Shown piece after piece: positions 7,133 through 14,635 of a stretch of 15,956 nucleotides of DNA. The stretch is from JBGTLA01 sp041744375 (GTDB lineage: Bacteria; Actinomycetota; Acidimicrobiia; Spongiisociales; ZC4RG35), in the NCBI GenBank assembly GCA_041744375.1, contig JBGTLA010000045.1, forward strand, positions 1 through 15,956, given 5' to 3'. A program made the translations under genes and the position numbers. The notes beneath the pieces were generated by a model. It did not search any database. It saw only the letters and a program-made list of their open reading frames with translations, and was not told where the DNA came from. Position 1 is the stretch's first letter, and each line of letters opens with the position of its first letter.

Positions 7133-7170
7133 GTGCCCGGTGCCGTGCCCATGAGCACGGCACCGGGCAC
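7133..7170 (+). terminator. 16-bp perfect stem-loop between binding-protein and permease genes
   Basis: GTGCCCGGTGCCGTGC (7133-7148) is followed by a 6-nt loop and its exact reverse complement (7155-7170). No T-run follows, so a complete Rho-independent stop is unlikely. In binding-protein operons such hairpins often limit read-through and protect the 3' end of the upstream message, so that the binding protein outnumbers the permeases. That role is inferred here. Confidence 0.6.
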
Positions 7171-7198
7171 CAGTCCGTTCGAGGGCTGAGGCGACTCA

Positions 7199-8281
7199 AT
7201 GGCACAACCAGCAACCGCGGTGCCCCCCCGCCGGGTATCTCGGATCACCCCCGTCAACATATTCATCTGGGCGTTCCGCATCATGGTGGTGGTGGTGATC
7301 GGTTACGGCTCGTTCGTGAGCATCACCTCGGGTCGTCTCACCGCCGCCCAGTGGCGGGACCTGATCGTGTTCGGAGTCTCCACCGGCGCCATGTTCTCGC
7401 TGGTGGCGCTCGGGTACACGATGGTGTACGGCGTGCTGAAGTTCATCAACTTCGCCCATGGCGAAGTGTTCATGTGCGGAGCGATGACCGCATTTCTGGT
7501 CGCCAACGCTCTGGCCGACACCAACCTGTGGGCCACCAACCCAACCCTCTCCATCATCATCGTCGTCCTCTGCTCGATGCTGGCGTCGACCATCATCGCG
7601 GTGACGGTGGAACGTATCGCCTACCGGCCACTACGAGGCAAGCCCCGCCTCATTCCCCTCATCACTTCCATCGGGGCCTCCTTCACCCTCCAGTACCTGG
7701 TGCGCGGGCTCGTCGGTCCCAGCACCAAGTCGTTTCCCCGAGTCGAGCCGCTGCGGGGCACCATCGACTTGGCCGGCTTCGTCATACTGCGCGCCCAGGC
7801 CGTCGTCATCTTTGTGGCGGTGGTGGCCATGATCGGCCTATATCTGTTCGTCGAGAAAACTAAGACCGGCAAGGCGATGCGGGCCGTGTCCGAGGACCCC
7901 GACACCGCTGCTCTCATGGGCATCGACGTCGACCGAACCATCGTCAAGGTGTTCGGCGTCGGCGGCGCCATGGCCGGCGTGGCGGGAGGACTGTGGGGGC
8001 TGCTTTTCCCCAGCGTCAACTTCTTCTCCGGTTTCCTACCCGGCATCAAGGCTTTCACCGCCGCCGTCCTGGGCGGCATCGGCAACATCGTGGGGGCGAT
8101 GCTGGGAGGCATCAGCCTCGGGATCTTCGAATCGGTCGGGCCCAGCCTGGTGCTGGCCGGTTACAACATCCCCGCCTTCAGCCAGCTGAAGGACGTGGTG
8201 GCGTTCACGGCTTTGGTCCTCGTCCTCATCTTCCGACCGAGCGGCATACTCGGCGAACGTCTGGCAGTCGAGAGGACCTGA
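7199..8281 (+). CDS. livH: Branched-chain amino acid-type ABC permease LivH
   Basis: A 360-residue inner-membrane permease. An extra N-terminal hydrophobic segment (about 21-42) precedes the family core, which begins near residue 54 (DLIVFGVSTGAMFSLVALGY). The LivH signature INFAHGE is at 83-89. A cytoplasmic EAA-like loop (AMRAVSEDPDTAALMGIDVD), which contacts the ATPases, is followed by conserved GLWGLLFPSVNFFSGFLPG and the FTAAVLGGIGNIVGAMLGG stretch. It would form half of the translocation channel with LivM. The ATG at 7199 follows GAGG at a suitable distance. It is separated from the binding-protein gene by the 7133-7170 hairpin and from livM by 4 bp. The assignment to the family is firm; the symbol reflects family membership, not proven leucine transport. 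Confidence 0.92.
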   Translation: MAQPATAVPPRRVSRITPVNIFIWAFRIMVVVVIGYGSFVSITSGRLTAAQWRDLIVFGVSTGAMFSLVALGYTMVYGVLKFINFAHGEVFMCGAMTAFLVANALADTNLWATNPTLSIIIVVLCSMLASTIIAVTVERIAYRPLRGKPRLIPLITSIGASFTLQYLVRGLVGPSTKSFPRVEPLRGTIDLAGFVILRAQAVVIFVAVVAMIGLYLFVEKTKTGKAMRAVSEDPDTAALMGIDVDRTIVKVFGVGGAMAGVAGGLWGLLFPSVNFFSGFLPGIKAFTAAVLGGIGNIVGAMLGGISLGIFESVGPSLVLAGYNIPAFSQLKDVVAFTALVLVLIFRPSGILGERLAVERT

Positions 8282-8285
8282 CGAC

Positions 8286-10091
8286 ATGACCCAAGCGACC
8301 AACTCTCGCACCGCCACCGCCGACACGGCCCTCCACCCGGCACCCCCCCTGGACATGCGCGCCGCCGCCCGGCTCGGGTTGGCGGGCGCTCTCGTCACCG
8401 CCCTGGTCCCGTCCATCGGCATGGTGGAGACCTTCCAGAGCCGGATCATCATCGAACCCTTCCTGCCACTCGGATTGCTCTTCATGTACTTGATGCCGTT
8501 CGCCTTCGGATGGATGGCGGCTCGTCCCCCCATCAAGCGCGAGGGTTACGCCGCCTCGGTGCCGGGGGCCCGCAACATGGCGGCGGGGGCCATCGCCGGT
8601 GTCCTGGCCGGGCTGGGGGTCGGCGTCCTCATGGCGCTGATCACCGCCTTCGACCTGCGCGGTATCTTCATCCAGCTCTCCCCTCAGCTTCTCGAGACCC
8701 TCTCGTTCGGGTTGCCGCTCGGGAGCGCGGTACTGGCGACCGCCGCCCTCGGCGGGCTGGCCGGTGCCCTGGGCGGCGGTATCCACCTCCTCCCCCGCCG
8801 CCTGCGCCGCTCGCTCCTCCCGGCGTTGATGTGGGTTCTTCTCATGAGTCTGCTGCGCGACGTCGCCGCCCAAGTGTTCAGCGGGCTCAGGATCCCGTGG
8901 CTCACCACGCTCATCTTCACACGCCGTGGCGGACCTCTCACCGTGGCCGGGGCCGTGGGCGTGTTCGTGGTGTTCTTCGCCCTCTACTGGTGGATCGGGG
9001 GTCGCCAGGTGACGATCCGGTCGCGATTCGACGCCCTGCCCCGCCCACGTCAGATCGGATGGTCGGTGGCAGCCATGGTGGCGATACTGGCCATCCTGGC
9101 GGTGGCCCCGGCGGTGTTCGGCCCCTTCCTCAGCCAGGTGCTCGACAACGCCGGGATCTTCTTGCTGATGGCCCTCGGCCTCAACATCGTCTTGGGCTAT
9201 GCCGGACTGTTGGACCTCGGCTACGTCGCCTTCTTCGCCGTCGGCGCCTACACCTCCGCCATCCTCACGTCGCCACTGTCGCCCACCTGGGCTCCCCAGC
9301 TCTCCTTCCTCGGCGCCCTGCCATTCGTCATGATCGCCGCAGTGGTCGCCGGTGCGATGGTCGCCACCCCGGTCATCCGGATGAGAGGCGACTACCTCGC
9401 CATCGTCACCCTCGGGTTCGGGGAGATCGCCCGTATCCTCCTCAACTCCGAGTGGCTCGCCCCCTACTTCGGGGGCGCGCAGGGGATCACCAACATCCCC
9501 AACCTGACGATCGGGCCTCTCAGCTTCAGCTCTCCCCAGGACTACTTCTACCCGATCTTCGCCTTCGTGCTCCTGGCCGCCTACATCACCTACTCGCTGG
9601 AGCGGTCCCGGTGGGGGCGGGCGTGGATGGCGATGCGCGAGGACGAGTCGGTGGCCGAGGCCATGGGTGTCAACATCGTCACGGCCAAACTGTCGGCCTT
9701 CGTTGTGGGGGCGATCCTGGCCAGCTTCGGCGGGGCCCTCTTCGGAGCCCAGATCGGCTCCGTGTTCCCCCACTCCTTCGACATCATCGTGTCGATCACG
9801 GTCCTCGTCATCATCATCGTGGGCGGCATGGGCAACGTCCCCGGCGTCGCACTGGGGGCGTTGATCCTCATCGGGCTGCCCAACCTGTTGCGTGAGTTCT
9901 CCGAGTTCCAGTTCCTCTTCTACGGCGTGCTCCTCATCATCATGATGCTCAACCGGCCCGAGGGATTCCTTCCCAGCCGCCAACGAGCACGAGAGCTTCA
10001 CCAGGACGAAGCCGGCCAGGATGCATGGCTCGAGATCTACGGCGACGAAGCCGCCGCCTCCCCCGAAACGGCCCCCGAGGGGAACGCCTGA
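8286..10091 (+). CDS. livM: Branched-chain amino acid-type ABC permease LivM with long N-terminal membrane extension
   Basis: 601 residues. The recognisable LivM core begins at about residue 255 and contains ALGLNIVLGYAGLLDLGYVA near 297, GAYTSAI, RMRGDYLAIVTLGFGEIARI, the EAA-like loop MAMREDESVAEAMGVN near 447-462, and VLVIIIVGGMGNVPGVALGA. Residues 1-250 are extra: about six hydrophobic segments rich in Gly/Ala/Leu with no motif I recognise. E. coli LivM is about 425 residues and many homologues are near 300-350, so this is a long form. The ATG lies 4 bp after the livH stop and the TGA overlaps the livG ATG by one base (TGATG), so translation is coupled on both sides. The core would pair with LivH; the role of the extension is unknown. 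Confidence 0.92.
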   Translation: MTQATNSRTATADTALHPAPPLDMRAAARLGLAGALVTALVPSIGMVETFQSRIIIEPFLPLGLLFMYLMPFAFGWMAARPPIKREGYAASVPGARNMAAGAIAGVLAGLGVGVLMALITAFDLRGIFIQLSPQLLETLSFGLPLGSAVLATAALGGLAGALGGGIHLLPRRLRRSLLPALMWVLLMSLLRDVAAQVFSGLRIPWLTTLIFTRRGGPLTVAGAVGVFVVFFALYWWIGGRQVTIRSRFDALPRPRQIGWSVAAMVAILAILAVAPAVFGPFLSQVLDNAGIFLLMALGLNIVLGYAGLLDLGYVAFFAVGAYTSAILTSPLSPTWAPQLSFLGALPFVMIAAVVAGAMVATPVIRMRGDYLAIVTLGFGEIARILLNSEWLAPYFGGAQGITNIPNLTIGPLSFSSPQDYFYPIFAFVLLAAYITYSLERSRWGRAWMAMREDESVAEAMGVNIVTAKLSAFVVGAILASFGGALFGAQIGSVFPHSFDIIVSITVLVIIIVGGMGNVPGVALGALILIGLPNLLREFSEFQFLFYGVLLIIMMLNRPEGFLPSRQRARELHQDEAGQDAWLEIYGDEAAASPETAPEGNA

Positions 10092-10885
10092 TGGCCCCAC
10101 TACTCGAGATCAGAGACCTCACCAAGTCGTTCGGCGGCCTAACGGCCATCAACGGGCTGACGATGCATGTGGACCAGGGCGAGATCGTCAGCGTCATCGG
10201 CCCCAACGGAGCCGGCAAGACCACCTTCTTCAACCTCATCACCGGGATGGAGACCCCCGACAGCGGCGACATCATGTTCGCCGACCAGCCCATCGTCGGT
10301 CTCCGACCCAACCAGATCCTCGAACTCGGGGTGGCCCGAACCTTCCAGAACGTGAGGTTGTTCCCCAACATGACGGTGCTCGAGAACGTGATGGTGGGAC
10401 GCCACACCCGGACCCGCTCGGGGATGCTGTCGGCCATCTTCCGCACCCGGGCGTTCCGCAGAGAGGAAGTGGAGACGGAACGTCTCGCCGAGGACACGTT
10501 GTCCTTCTTCGGGACGCGCCTGGCCGGGTACCGTCTCGACCAGCCGGCCATGGCTCTCTCCTACGCCAACCGTCGCCGTCTCGAGATAGCCCGGGCCATG
10601 GCGTCAGAGCCCACGCTGCTGCTCCTGGACGAGCCGACCGCCGGCATGAACCCGCGCGAGACCGTCGAGATCACCGAACTGATCGGCCGCATGCGTGAGG
10701 AACGCAACTTCACCGTCTTGCTCATCGAACATGACATGCGCGTCGTCAAAGGGGTGTCGGACCGGGTGGTGGTGGTCGACCACGGAAGCAAGCTCGCCGA
10801 AGGCTCCTACGAGGAGGTGGCGACCAATCAACAGGTCATCGAGGCGTATCTCGGCACCGACACCGAGCGGCGGAGAATCGGATGA
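10091..10885 (+). CDS. livG: Branched-chain amino acid-type ABC ATPase LivG
   Basis: 264 residues from the ATG at 10091, which overlaps the livM stop; a longer frame back to 10025 lies inside livM and is rejected. Walker A is GPNGAGKT at 37-44, the Q-loop lies in ARTFQNVRLF, Walker B is LLLLDEPTAGMNP and the switch His is in LLIEHDM. The 'LSGGQ' signature position reads LSYANRRRLEIARA (LSYAN at 156-160). LivG proteins usually have LSYGxQRRLEIARA or LAYGxQRRLEIAR, so the glycine is replaced by Ala here. The tail resembles the LivG-type extension (EEVATNQQVIEAYLG). It hydrolyses ATP together with LivF to drive LivH/LivM. Its stop overlaps the livF start by 4 bp. Confidence 0.93.
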   Translation: MAPLLEIRDLTKSFGGLTAINGLTMHVDQGEIVSVIGPNGAGKTTFFNLITGMETPDSGDIMFADQPIVGLRPNQILELGVARTFQNVRLFPNMTVLENVMVGRHTRTRSGMLSAIFRTRAFRREEVETERLAEDTLSFFGTRLAGYRLDQPAMALSYANRRRLEIARAMASEPTLLLLDEPTAGMNPRETVEITELIGRMREERNFTVLLIEHDMRVVKGVSDRVVVVDHGSKLAEGSYEEVATNQQVIEAYLGTDTERRRIG

Positions 10886-11610
10886 CGGACCAACGCACCC
10901 CGGTCCTCGAGCTGCGCAACGTCGACACCCACTACGGCCCCATCCAGGTCCTCAAGGACGTGAACATCGAGATGTACGAAGGGGAGATGGTGTGTTTGCT
11001 GGGAGGCAACGCCTCCGGCAAGACCACCACCCTCAAGACGATCCTCGGCTACGTGACGCCCACCAACGGACAGGTCGTCCTCGACGGGGAGAGAATCGAC
11101 GGTCTATCGACCAAAGAAGTCGTGGCCAAGGGCATCTCCATGGTCCCCGAGAACCGGCGTCTGTTCAAGCGCATGACGGTGCTGGAGAACCTCCAGATCG
11201 GCTCGTACCTCCGCAACGACAAGGACGCCATCGAGAGTGACATGGACCGGGTGTTCGAACTGTTCCCCCGCTGCAAGGAGAGGCTGAGCCAGAAGGCCGG
11301 CACCCTTTCCGGAGGGGAACAGCAGATGGTGGCGGTCGGGCGCGCCCTCATGGCTCGACCCAAGGTGCTGCTGATGGACGAACCGTCGATGGGTTTGTCG
11401 CCGATCCTCGTCGGACAGAACTTCGACATCATCCAGCAGATCAACGAAGCGGGGACGACCGTGTTCGTGGTGGAACAGAACGCCAACATGGCCCTGTCGA
11501 TCGCCAACCGGGGATACGTCCTCCAGACCGGGGCCATCGTGCTCCACGACGACGCCGAAGCGCTCCTCGACAACCCCCAGATGCGCCAGGCCTACCTGGG
11601 CGAGACCTGA
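10882..11610 (+). CDS. livF: Branched-chain amino acid-type ABC ATPase LivF
   Basis: 242 residues, starting at an ATGA overlap with livG. Walker A reads GGNASGKT at 41-48, whereas the family norm is GRNGAGKT, so the central Gly is Ala and Ala is Ser; the essential GKT is intact. Family-typical blocks follow: GISMVPENRRLFKRMTVLEN, signature LSGGEQQMVAVGRAL (LSGGE at 142-146), Walker B VLLMDEPSMGLSP, and VVEQNAN where most ABC ATPases have the switch His (Gln here is usual for LivF). The end (NPQMRQAYLGE) is typical. This is the last gene of the cassette, and its stop is 2 bp from the stop of the convergent permease gene. Confidence 0.93.
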   Translation: MTDQRTPVLELRNVDTHYGPIQVLKDVNIEMYEGEMVCLLGGNASGKTTTLKTILGYVTPTNGQVVLDGERIDGLSTKEVVAKGISMVPENRRLFKRMTVLENLQIGSYLRNDKDAIESDMDRVFELFPRCKERLSQKAGTLSGGEQQMVAVGRALMARPKVLLMDEPSMGLSPILVGQNFDIIQQINEAGTTVFVVEQNANMALSIANRGYVLQTGAIVLHDDAEALLDNPQMRQAYLGET

Positions 11611-11619
11611 CGTCAGGTC
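11604..11619. other. 16-nt perfect palindrome containing both convergent stop codons
   Basis: GACCTGACGTCAGGTC is self-complementary. The livF stop (TGA, 11608-11610, plus) and the stop of the convergent permease gene (11613-11615, minus) lie inside it symmetrically. As RNA it could form at most a short hairpin with no usable loop and there is no T-tract, so a terminator role is doubtful. It may arise from codon use at both gene ends. Confidence 0.5.
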
Positions 11620-12851
11620 GGCGGGTCACTTTCCTCGACGACGACTCGGGTCTCGGCGGTGTCGAACAGCCTCTCCTGATCCTGGTTGTCGCGACGGCGT
11701 CGCACGGCCGTGAGGCGTTCGGGCGGTTCGGTGACCTCGATCATGGCGTCCGAGGCCTCCTGCCACGACTCTCCCAACATGCGGGTCCGCCACAGGTGCC
11801 CGGCCACGATGCGGACGGCGGCGGTCGTCGGAACGGCGATGAGCACCCCCAACAGGCCGGCCACGGCGCCACCGACGATGAGAGCGAGGACGATCACCAG
11901 CGGCGAAAGATGGACACGCGTGCGGTGGATGAGCGGAGTGATGACGTGGTTGTCGGTCTGTTGGACGGCGGTGAAGATGAGCACCGCCCACACTGCCTGG
12001 CTCAGCGAACCGTTGAAGAGGGCCACTACTGCGGCCAGCGCTCCCCCCACGAAGGGTCCCACGAAAGGGATGAGATTGAGCACGCCGGCGATGCCCCCGA
12101 CGATGAGCCAGAAGGGCAGATCGATGAGATACATCCCCAGGCTGGAGAACACCCCGACGAAGGCCGCCACCAGCAACTGACCACGGACGAACGAGCCCAT
12201 GGCCGTACCCAGCTGGCGCCCGACGTAGGTCACCTCTTCGCGGTGGCGGGGCGGTGTGAGGTCCCGGGCCTGGCGCTTGAAGCGGGAGGCATCCATGACC
12301 AGGTAGAAGCTGAGCACGGGAGCCAGGACCACCACCGCCAGCGTCTCGGTGACCCCGCGCAGGATCCTCCCCGCCCCCGACCCGAACCCACCCAACAGCT
12401 CTTGCAGTGTTACCTGGTTGGCAGGGTCTGCTATCCACGCCCGGATCGTCTCCGACGTCCACACCGGCCCCAGATCGACGCCCAGGGAGTTGGAGATCAC
12501 CCGCAGCTGATCCACCACCGAGTCGTACAGGGACGGCACCTGGGCCGAGAATTCGGAGGCCTGCTGGCGAATTGGCGGGACCAACAGGACCGCAACCGCC
12601 GTCATCACCCCGGCGGCGAGGAGGAAAGCCAAAATCGTGCCGACGAGACGCGGGACCCGCGCCCGCTCCAGGCGATCCACGAGGGGATTGAGCATGAAGG
12701 CCAGACCAGCCGCGAACGCCAGCGGCAGCCAGATGATGCGAACCGAGTCGGCCACCATGAGTGCCGCCCAGCCCAACACCAAGACGCCTATCACCGACCA
12801 GACGACTATCGCGAACCTGCGCAGCTGGTCCGTCCGGGCGTCGGTTGTCAT
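11613..12851 (-). CDS. AI-2E/PerM-family membrane transporter
   Basis: 412 residues from the ATG at 12849-12851. Hydrophobic segments near residues 13-30 and 33-50 contain the family-typical LPLAFAAGLAFMLNPLVDRLER, followed by a third helix and a long extracytoplasmic-looking region (about 95-160). A C-terminal membrane block then has LGMYLIDLPFWLIVGGIAGVLNLIPFVGPFVGG and ALIVGGAVAGLLGVLIAVPTTAAVRI, both hallmarks of the AI-2E transporter (UPF0118/PerM) family. Members include TqsA and sodium/proton antiporters; the substrate here is unknown. The last 40 or so residues are a charged tail. An in-frame extension upstream to 13232 is Arg/Gly-rich antisense-type sequence inside the next gene and is rejected. 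It is the last gene of a minus-strand operon, 26 bp after the toast-rack gene. Confidence 0.88.
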   Translation of the reverse strand: MTTDARTDQLRRFAIVVWSVIGVLVLGWAALMVADSVRIIWLPLAFAAGLAFMLNPLVDRLERARVPRLVGTILAFLLAAGVMTAVAVLLVPPIRQQASEFSAQVPSLYDSVVDQLRVISNSLGVDLGPVWTSETIRAWIADPANQVTLQELLGGFGSGAGRILRGVTETLAVVVLAPVLSFYLVMDASRFKRQARDLTPPRHREEVTYVGRQLGTAMGSFVRGQLLVAAFVGVFSSLGMYLIDLPFWLIVGGIAGVLNLIPFVGPFVGGALAAVVALFNGSLSQAVWAVLIFTAVQQTDNHVITPLIHRTRVHLSPLVIVLALIVGGAVAGLLGVLIAVPTTAAVRIVAGHLWRTRMLGESWQEASDAMIEVTEPPERLTAVRRRRDNQDQERLFDTAETRVVVEESDPPT

Positions 12852-12877
12852 CGTCCCAGAGTGTATCCGGCGCCGGG

Positions 12878-13747
12878 TCAACGCACGCGAACCGTCACGG
12901 CCGAATCGTTGTACACGCGGATCACCCAGGCGGGGCCCTCGATGGTGGGTGACCGGTGGCCGTCGTCGGTCCGTTCCCACCCAACCGGAACGACAACGTC
13001 TCCCACCACTGTCACCGCCACGCCGGTGGGGACCGAAATCGTCATGTCGCCGGCCGCTATCACGGTCCCCCCGACGGGCGGGGGCGGCCCCAACGTCACC
13101 ACCCCCGACCCGGCCACCGCTATCGAGGCCACCGCCAGATCGGCCAGGTCGGCATCGAGGCGGCCGTTGAGGATGAGACGCCACTCGACCTGCGGGGACA
13201 ACCCCAGCTCCCAGCCCGAGAACACGTACCACGGCGAACTGGCCTCGGCTTCGAGGAGGACACTGAGTTGGCCGTCGACTGCCGTTTCGAGCGCCACCGG
13301 GACCCCCACCGCTCCACCGCGCAGGATCGGGTCCACCCGGTAGGCAGAGCCGTCGGTGGCCGGGCCGACGGAAAGGTCGCCGGCGAGTTGGACGGTCAAC
13401 TCGACCGTCTCACTGACGTCGTCGATGGACGGCCCTGTGAGCCGGACCTGGGCGGAGGGCAGCTGATCCCATCCCCCCAGGTGGAGGGCAACGGCGAACA
13501 CGACGGCACTGATGATGGCCAAGGGAAGGATGGCGCCCGCTCGGGCCCGGTGTCGACGCCCCCGGATCCACCCCATCACCCCCGCCAGGAAGACGACGGC
13601 CAAAAGGGGCCAGAGGGCAACGAGGTCCACCACGATGGAGGGCGAGACGATGTCGCCGGCGACGCCGGCCACACCCGCGACCACCAGCGCTCCCACCAGT
13701 ATCCAGGCGGCCACCGCGAACGGATGGCGCCTGGCAGGATGGCTCAT
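12878..13747 (-). CDS. Membrane protein with three helices and a toast-rack/LiaF-like C-terminal domain
   Basis: 289 residues from the ATG at 13745-13747, which overlaps the upstream stop by 4 bp (this decides the start over an in-frame codon at 13792). Three hydrophobic segments lie near residues 9-30, 37-58 and 68-90, with a basic loop (WIRGRRHRARAG) between the second and third. Residues about 95-289 are extracytoplasmic and beta-rich. The part from about 200 (NGRLDADLADLAVASIAVAG, then GGTVIAAGDMTISVPTGVAV) has the repeating short strands and the 'i.vp.gv.v.v' pattern of LiaF/toast-rack (DUF2154/DUF4097-like) domains. Such proteins often act in envelope-stress sensing. The domain call is by pattern only, and the function here is inferred. 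Confidence 0.65.
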   Translation of the reverse strand: MSHPARRHPFAVAAWILVGALVVAGVAGVAGDIVSPSIVVDLVALWPLLAVVFLAGVMGWIRGRRHRARAGAILPLAIISAVVFAVALHLGGWDQLPSAQVRLTGPSIDDVSETVELTVQLAGDLSVGPATDGSAYRVDPILRGGAVGVPVALETAVDGQLSVLLEAEASSPWYVFSGWELGLSPQVEWRLILNGRLDADLADLAVASIAVAGSGVVTLGPPPPVGGTVIAAGDMTISVPTGVAVTVVGDVVVPVGWERTDDGHRSPTIEGPAWVIRVYNDSAVTVRVR

Positions 13748-14334
13748 TCCTGATGGGACAGGCCGAGAACGACCACCACGTCGACTCCCCACTCCGCCGT
13801 CAGGTCGGGGTTGGGAGCCACCGTTCCATCGGGCACCGACTCGGCCAATTCGAGGGCCTCGATGGCGAAACCGTCGGCGTGGAAGATCATCGTGTCCGAC
13901 AGTTCCGGGGAGAAGTTGGCCGGCTCTTGGGTTTGATAACCGAGGGCGCCCAGTTGGGCGGTTACGTTGGCAGCGACCCCCACCACCGTGGTCGAGTTGA
14001 GGACTACCACCCTCACCTCGCCGGGTGGGCGCGCCTCGCGGATGGTGGTGGGAGGGGTGGTGGTGGCGACGGTGTCGGTAGTGGTCGTGGGCGCGGTGGT
14101 CGGGGTAGCGGTCGCCGGGGGCCGGGTGTCGGTCGCCGGCGGAAGGATGGTGGTCGTGACACCGGCGTCGGGCACGGTGAGGACGGGCTCGTTCACCCCG
14201 GCGTTACGGCCGGCAAAGAATGACAGGCCTCCGAACACCAAAGCCCCCACCAGCAGGATGCCGGCGACGAGCAGCAGAGCGTCTTTGTAGAACTGGCTCC
14301 CGGACCCGCGGGAGTGGCGGCCGCGATCGGTCAT
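13744..14334 (-). CDS. Membrane-anchored LytR C-terminal-domain protein
   Basis: 196 residues. A short basic cytoplasmic N-terminus is followed by one membrane segment (about 18-40), a Thr/Pro/Ala-rich linker (about 48-102) suited to crossing the cell wall, and a C-terminal domain at about 105-192. That domain starts GEVRVVVLNSTTVVGVAANV, has LGALGYQ, and ends DVVVVLG, matching the LytR_C (PF13399) pattern 'v.VlNGt...G.A......L...Gf'. The usual 'NG' after the first strand is 'NS'. LytR_C domains occur at the end of, or apart from, LCP phosphotransferases that attach polymers to peptidoglycan, but no LCP catalytic domain is present here. Start and stop overlap neighbours by 4 bp on both sides, which implies coupled translation. 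Confidence 0.82.
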   Translation of the reverse strand: MTDRGRHSRGSGSQFYKDALLLVAGILLVGALVFGGLSFFAGRNAGVNEPVLTVPDAGVTTTILPPATDTRPPATATPTTAPTTTTDTVATTTPPTTIREARPPGEVRVVVLNSTTVVGVAANVTAQLGALGYQTQEPANFSPELSDTMIFHADGFAIEALELAESVPDGTVAPNPDLTAEWGVDVVVVLGLSHQE

Positions 14335-14537
14335 GACCGGGCGAAACGGCGTAGGCGTCGAACGGTCAACGGGTCGTAGTGGATGGCTTCCGGCACAACC
14401 AGGAGCTCGACCAAGCGGCCGTAGTAGTCCGCAGGGCTGATCCCGACCCGTTCGACGATCACGGCCTCTTTAGGACCCGGCTCTTTCCACCAGGTCCGCT
14501 CGAGGTCGATGATGGCGCGGTCGACGTGGGACAACAT
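14331..14537 (-). CDS. DUF3263-family small protein
   Basis: 68 residues from the ATG at 14535-14537. The sequence HVDRAIIDLERTWW, followed by GPKEAVIVERVGISPADYYGRLVELL and a basic end (DPLTVRRLRRFARS), matches the actinobacterial DUF3263 family, which resembles a small helix-turn-helix protein and has no established function. The start is uncertain: TTG at 14570 would add 11 residues, and neither codon has a convincing ribosome-binding site. A small inverted repeat (GAGCGT-4 nt-ACGCTC, 14547-14562) lies just before the ATG and would be an operator candidate if the ATG is correct. It is the first gene of the minus-strand operon and overlaps the LytR_C gene by 4 bp. Confidence 0.8.
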   Translation of the reverse strand: MLSHVDRAIIDLERTWWKEPGPKEAVIVERVGISPADYYGRLVELLVVPEAIHYDPLTVRRLRRFARS

Positions 14538-14597
14538 GATCAGGATGAGCGTATCGACGCTCTCAACCAACCCCGAGCATTTCCGAGCCCCGCCGGG

Positions 14598-14621
14598 TTT
14601 TTATGACCAAACCGGGGCGGA
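14598..14621 (-). repeat. Copy 1 of a 24-nt inverted repeat
   Basis: Read on the minus strand from 14621 down, this segment equals 15448-15471 (plus) except for one T/C difference. Its core is GGTCATAAAAA preceded by CCGCCCCGGTT. It overlaps the left arm of the 14609-14635 palindrome. The match is seen directly; the origin (duplication or shared terminator module) is unknown. Confidence 0.6.
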
Positions 14622-14635
14622 TTCCGCCCCGGTTT
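14609..14635. terminator. Candidate bidirectional terminator (13-bp palindrome)
   Basis: AAACCGGGGCGGA and its exact reverse complement are separated by a single T, so a stem of about 11 bp with a small loop could form on either strand. It has A-rich and T-rich outer ends, the usual layout of a bidirectional terminator, although the T-tract is only three bases. On the minus strand it would separate DUF4242 transcription from the DUF3263 operon. Confidence 0.45.

Noticed and set aside
8226..10100. 624-codon minus-strand open frame antisense to livM
   Set aside because: It is rich in Gly, Asp, His, Arg and Gln with no hydrophobic core or motif, and it mirrors the livM codons on the other strand, as is common in high-GC DNA.
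11796..13343. 515-codon plus-strand open frame opposite the permease operon
   Set aside because: The composition is biased to Asp/His/Arg/Gln/Pro with no domain signal. The minus-strand genes here have clear membrane and family motifs.
14379..14606. 75-codon plus-strand frame ending in Gly-Phe-Leu-stop like the methyltransferase gene
   Set aside because: The frame is antisense to DUF3263 and only the last few codons match the methyltransferase end; the match is better described as a 24-nt repeat.
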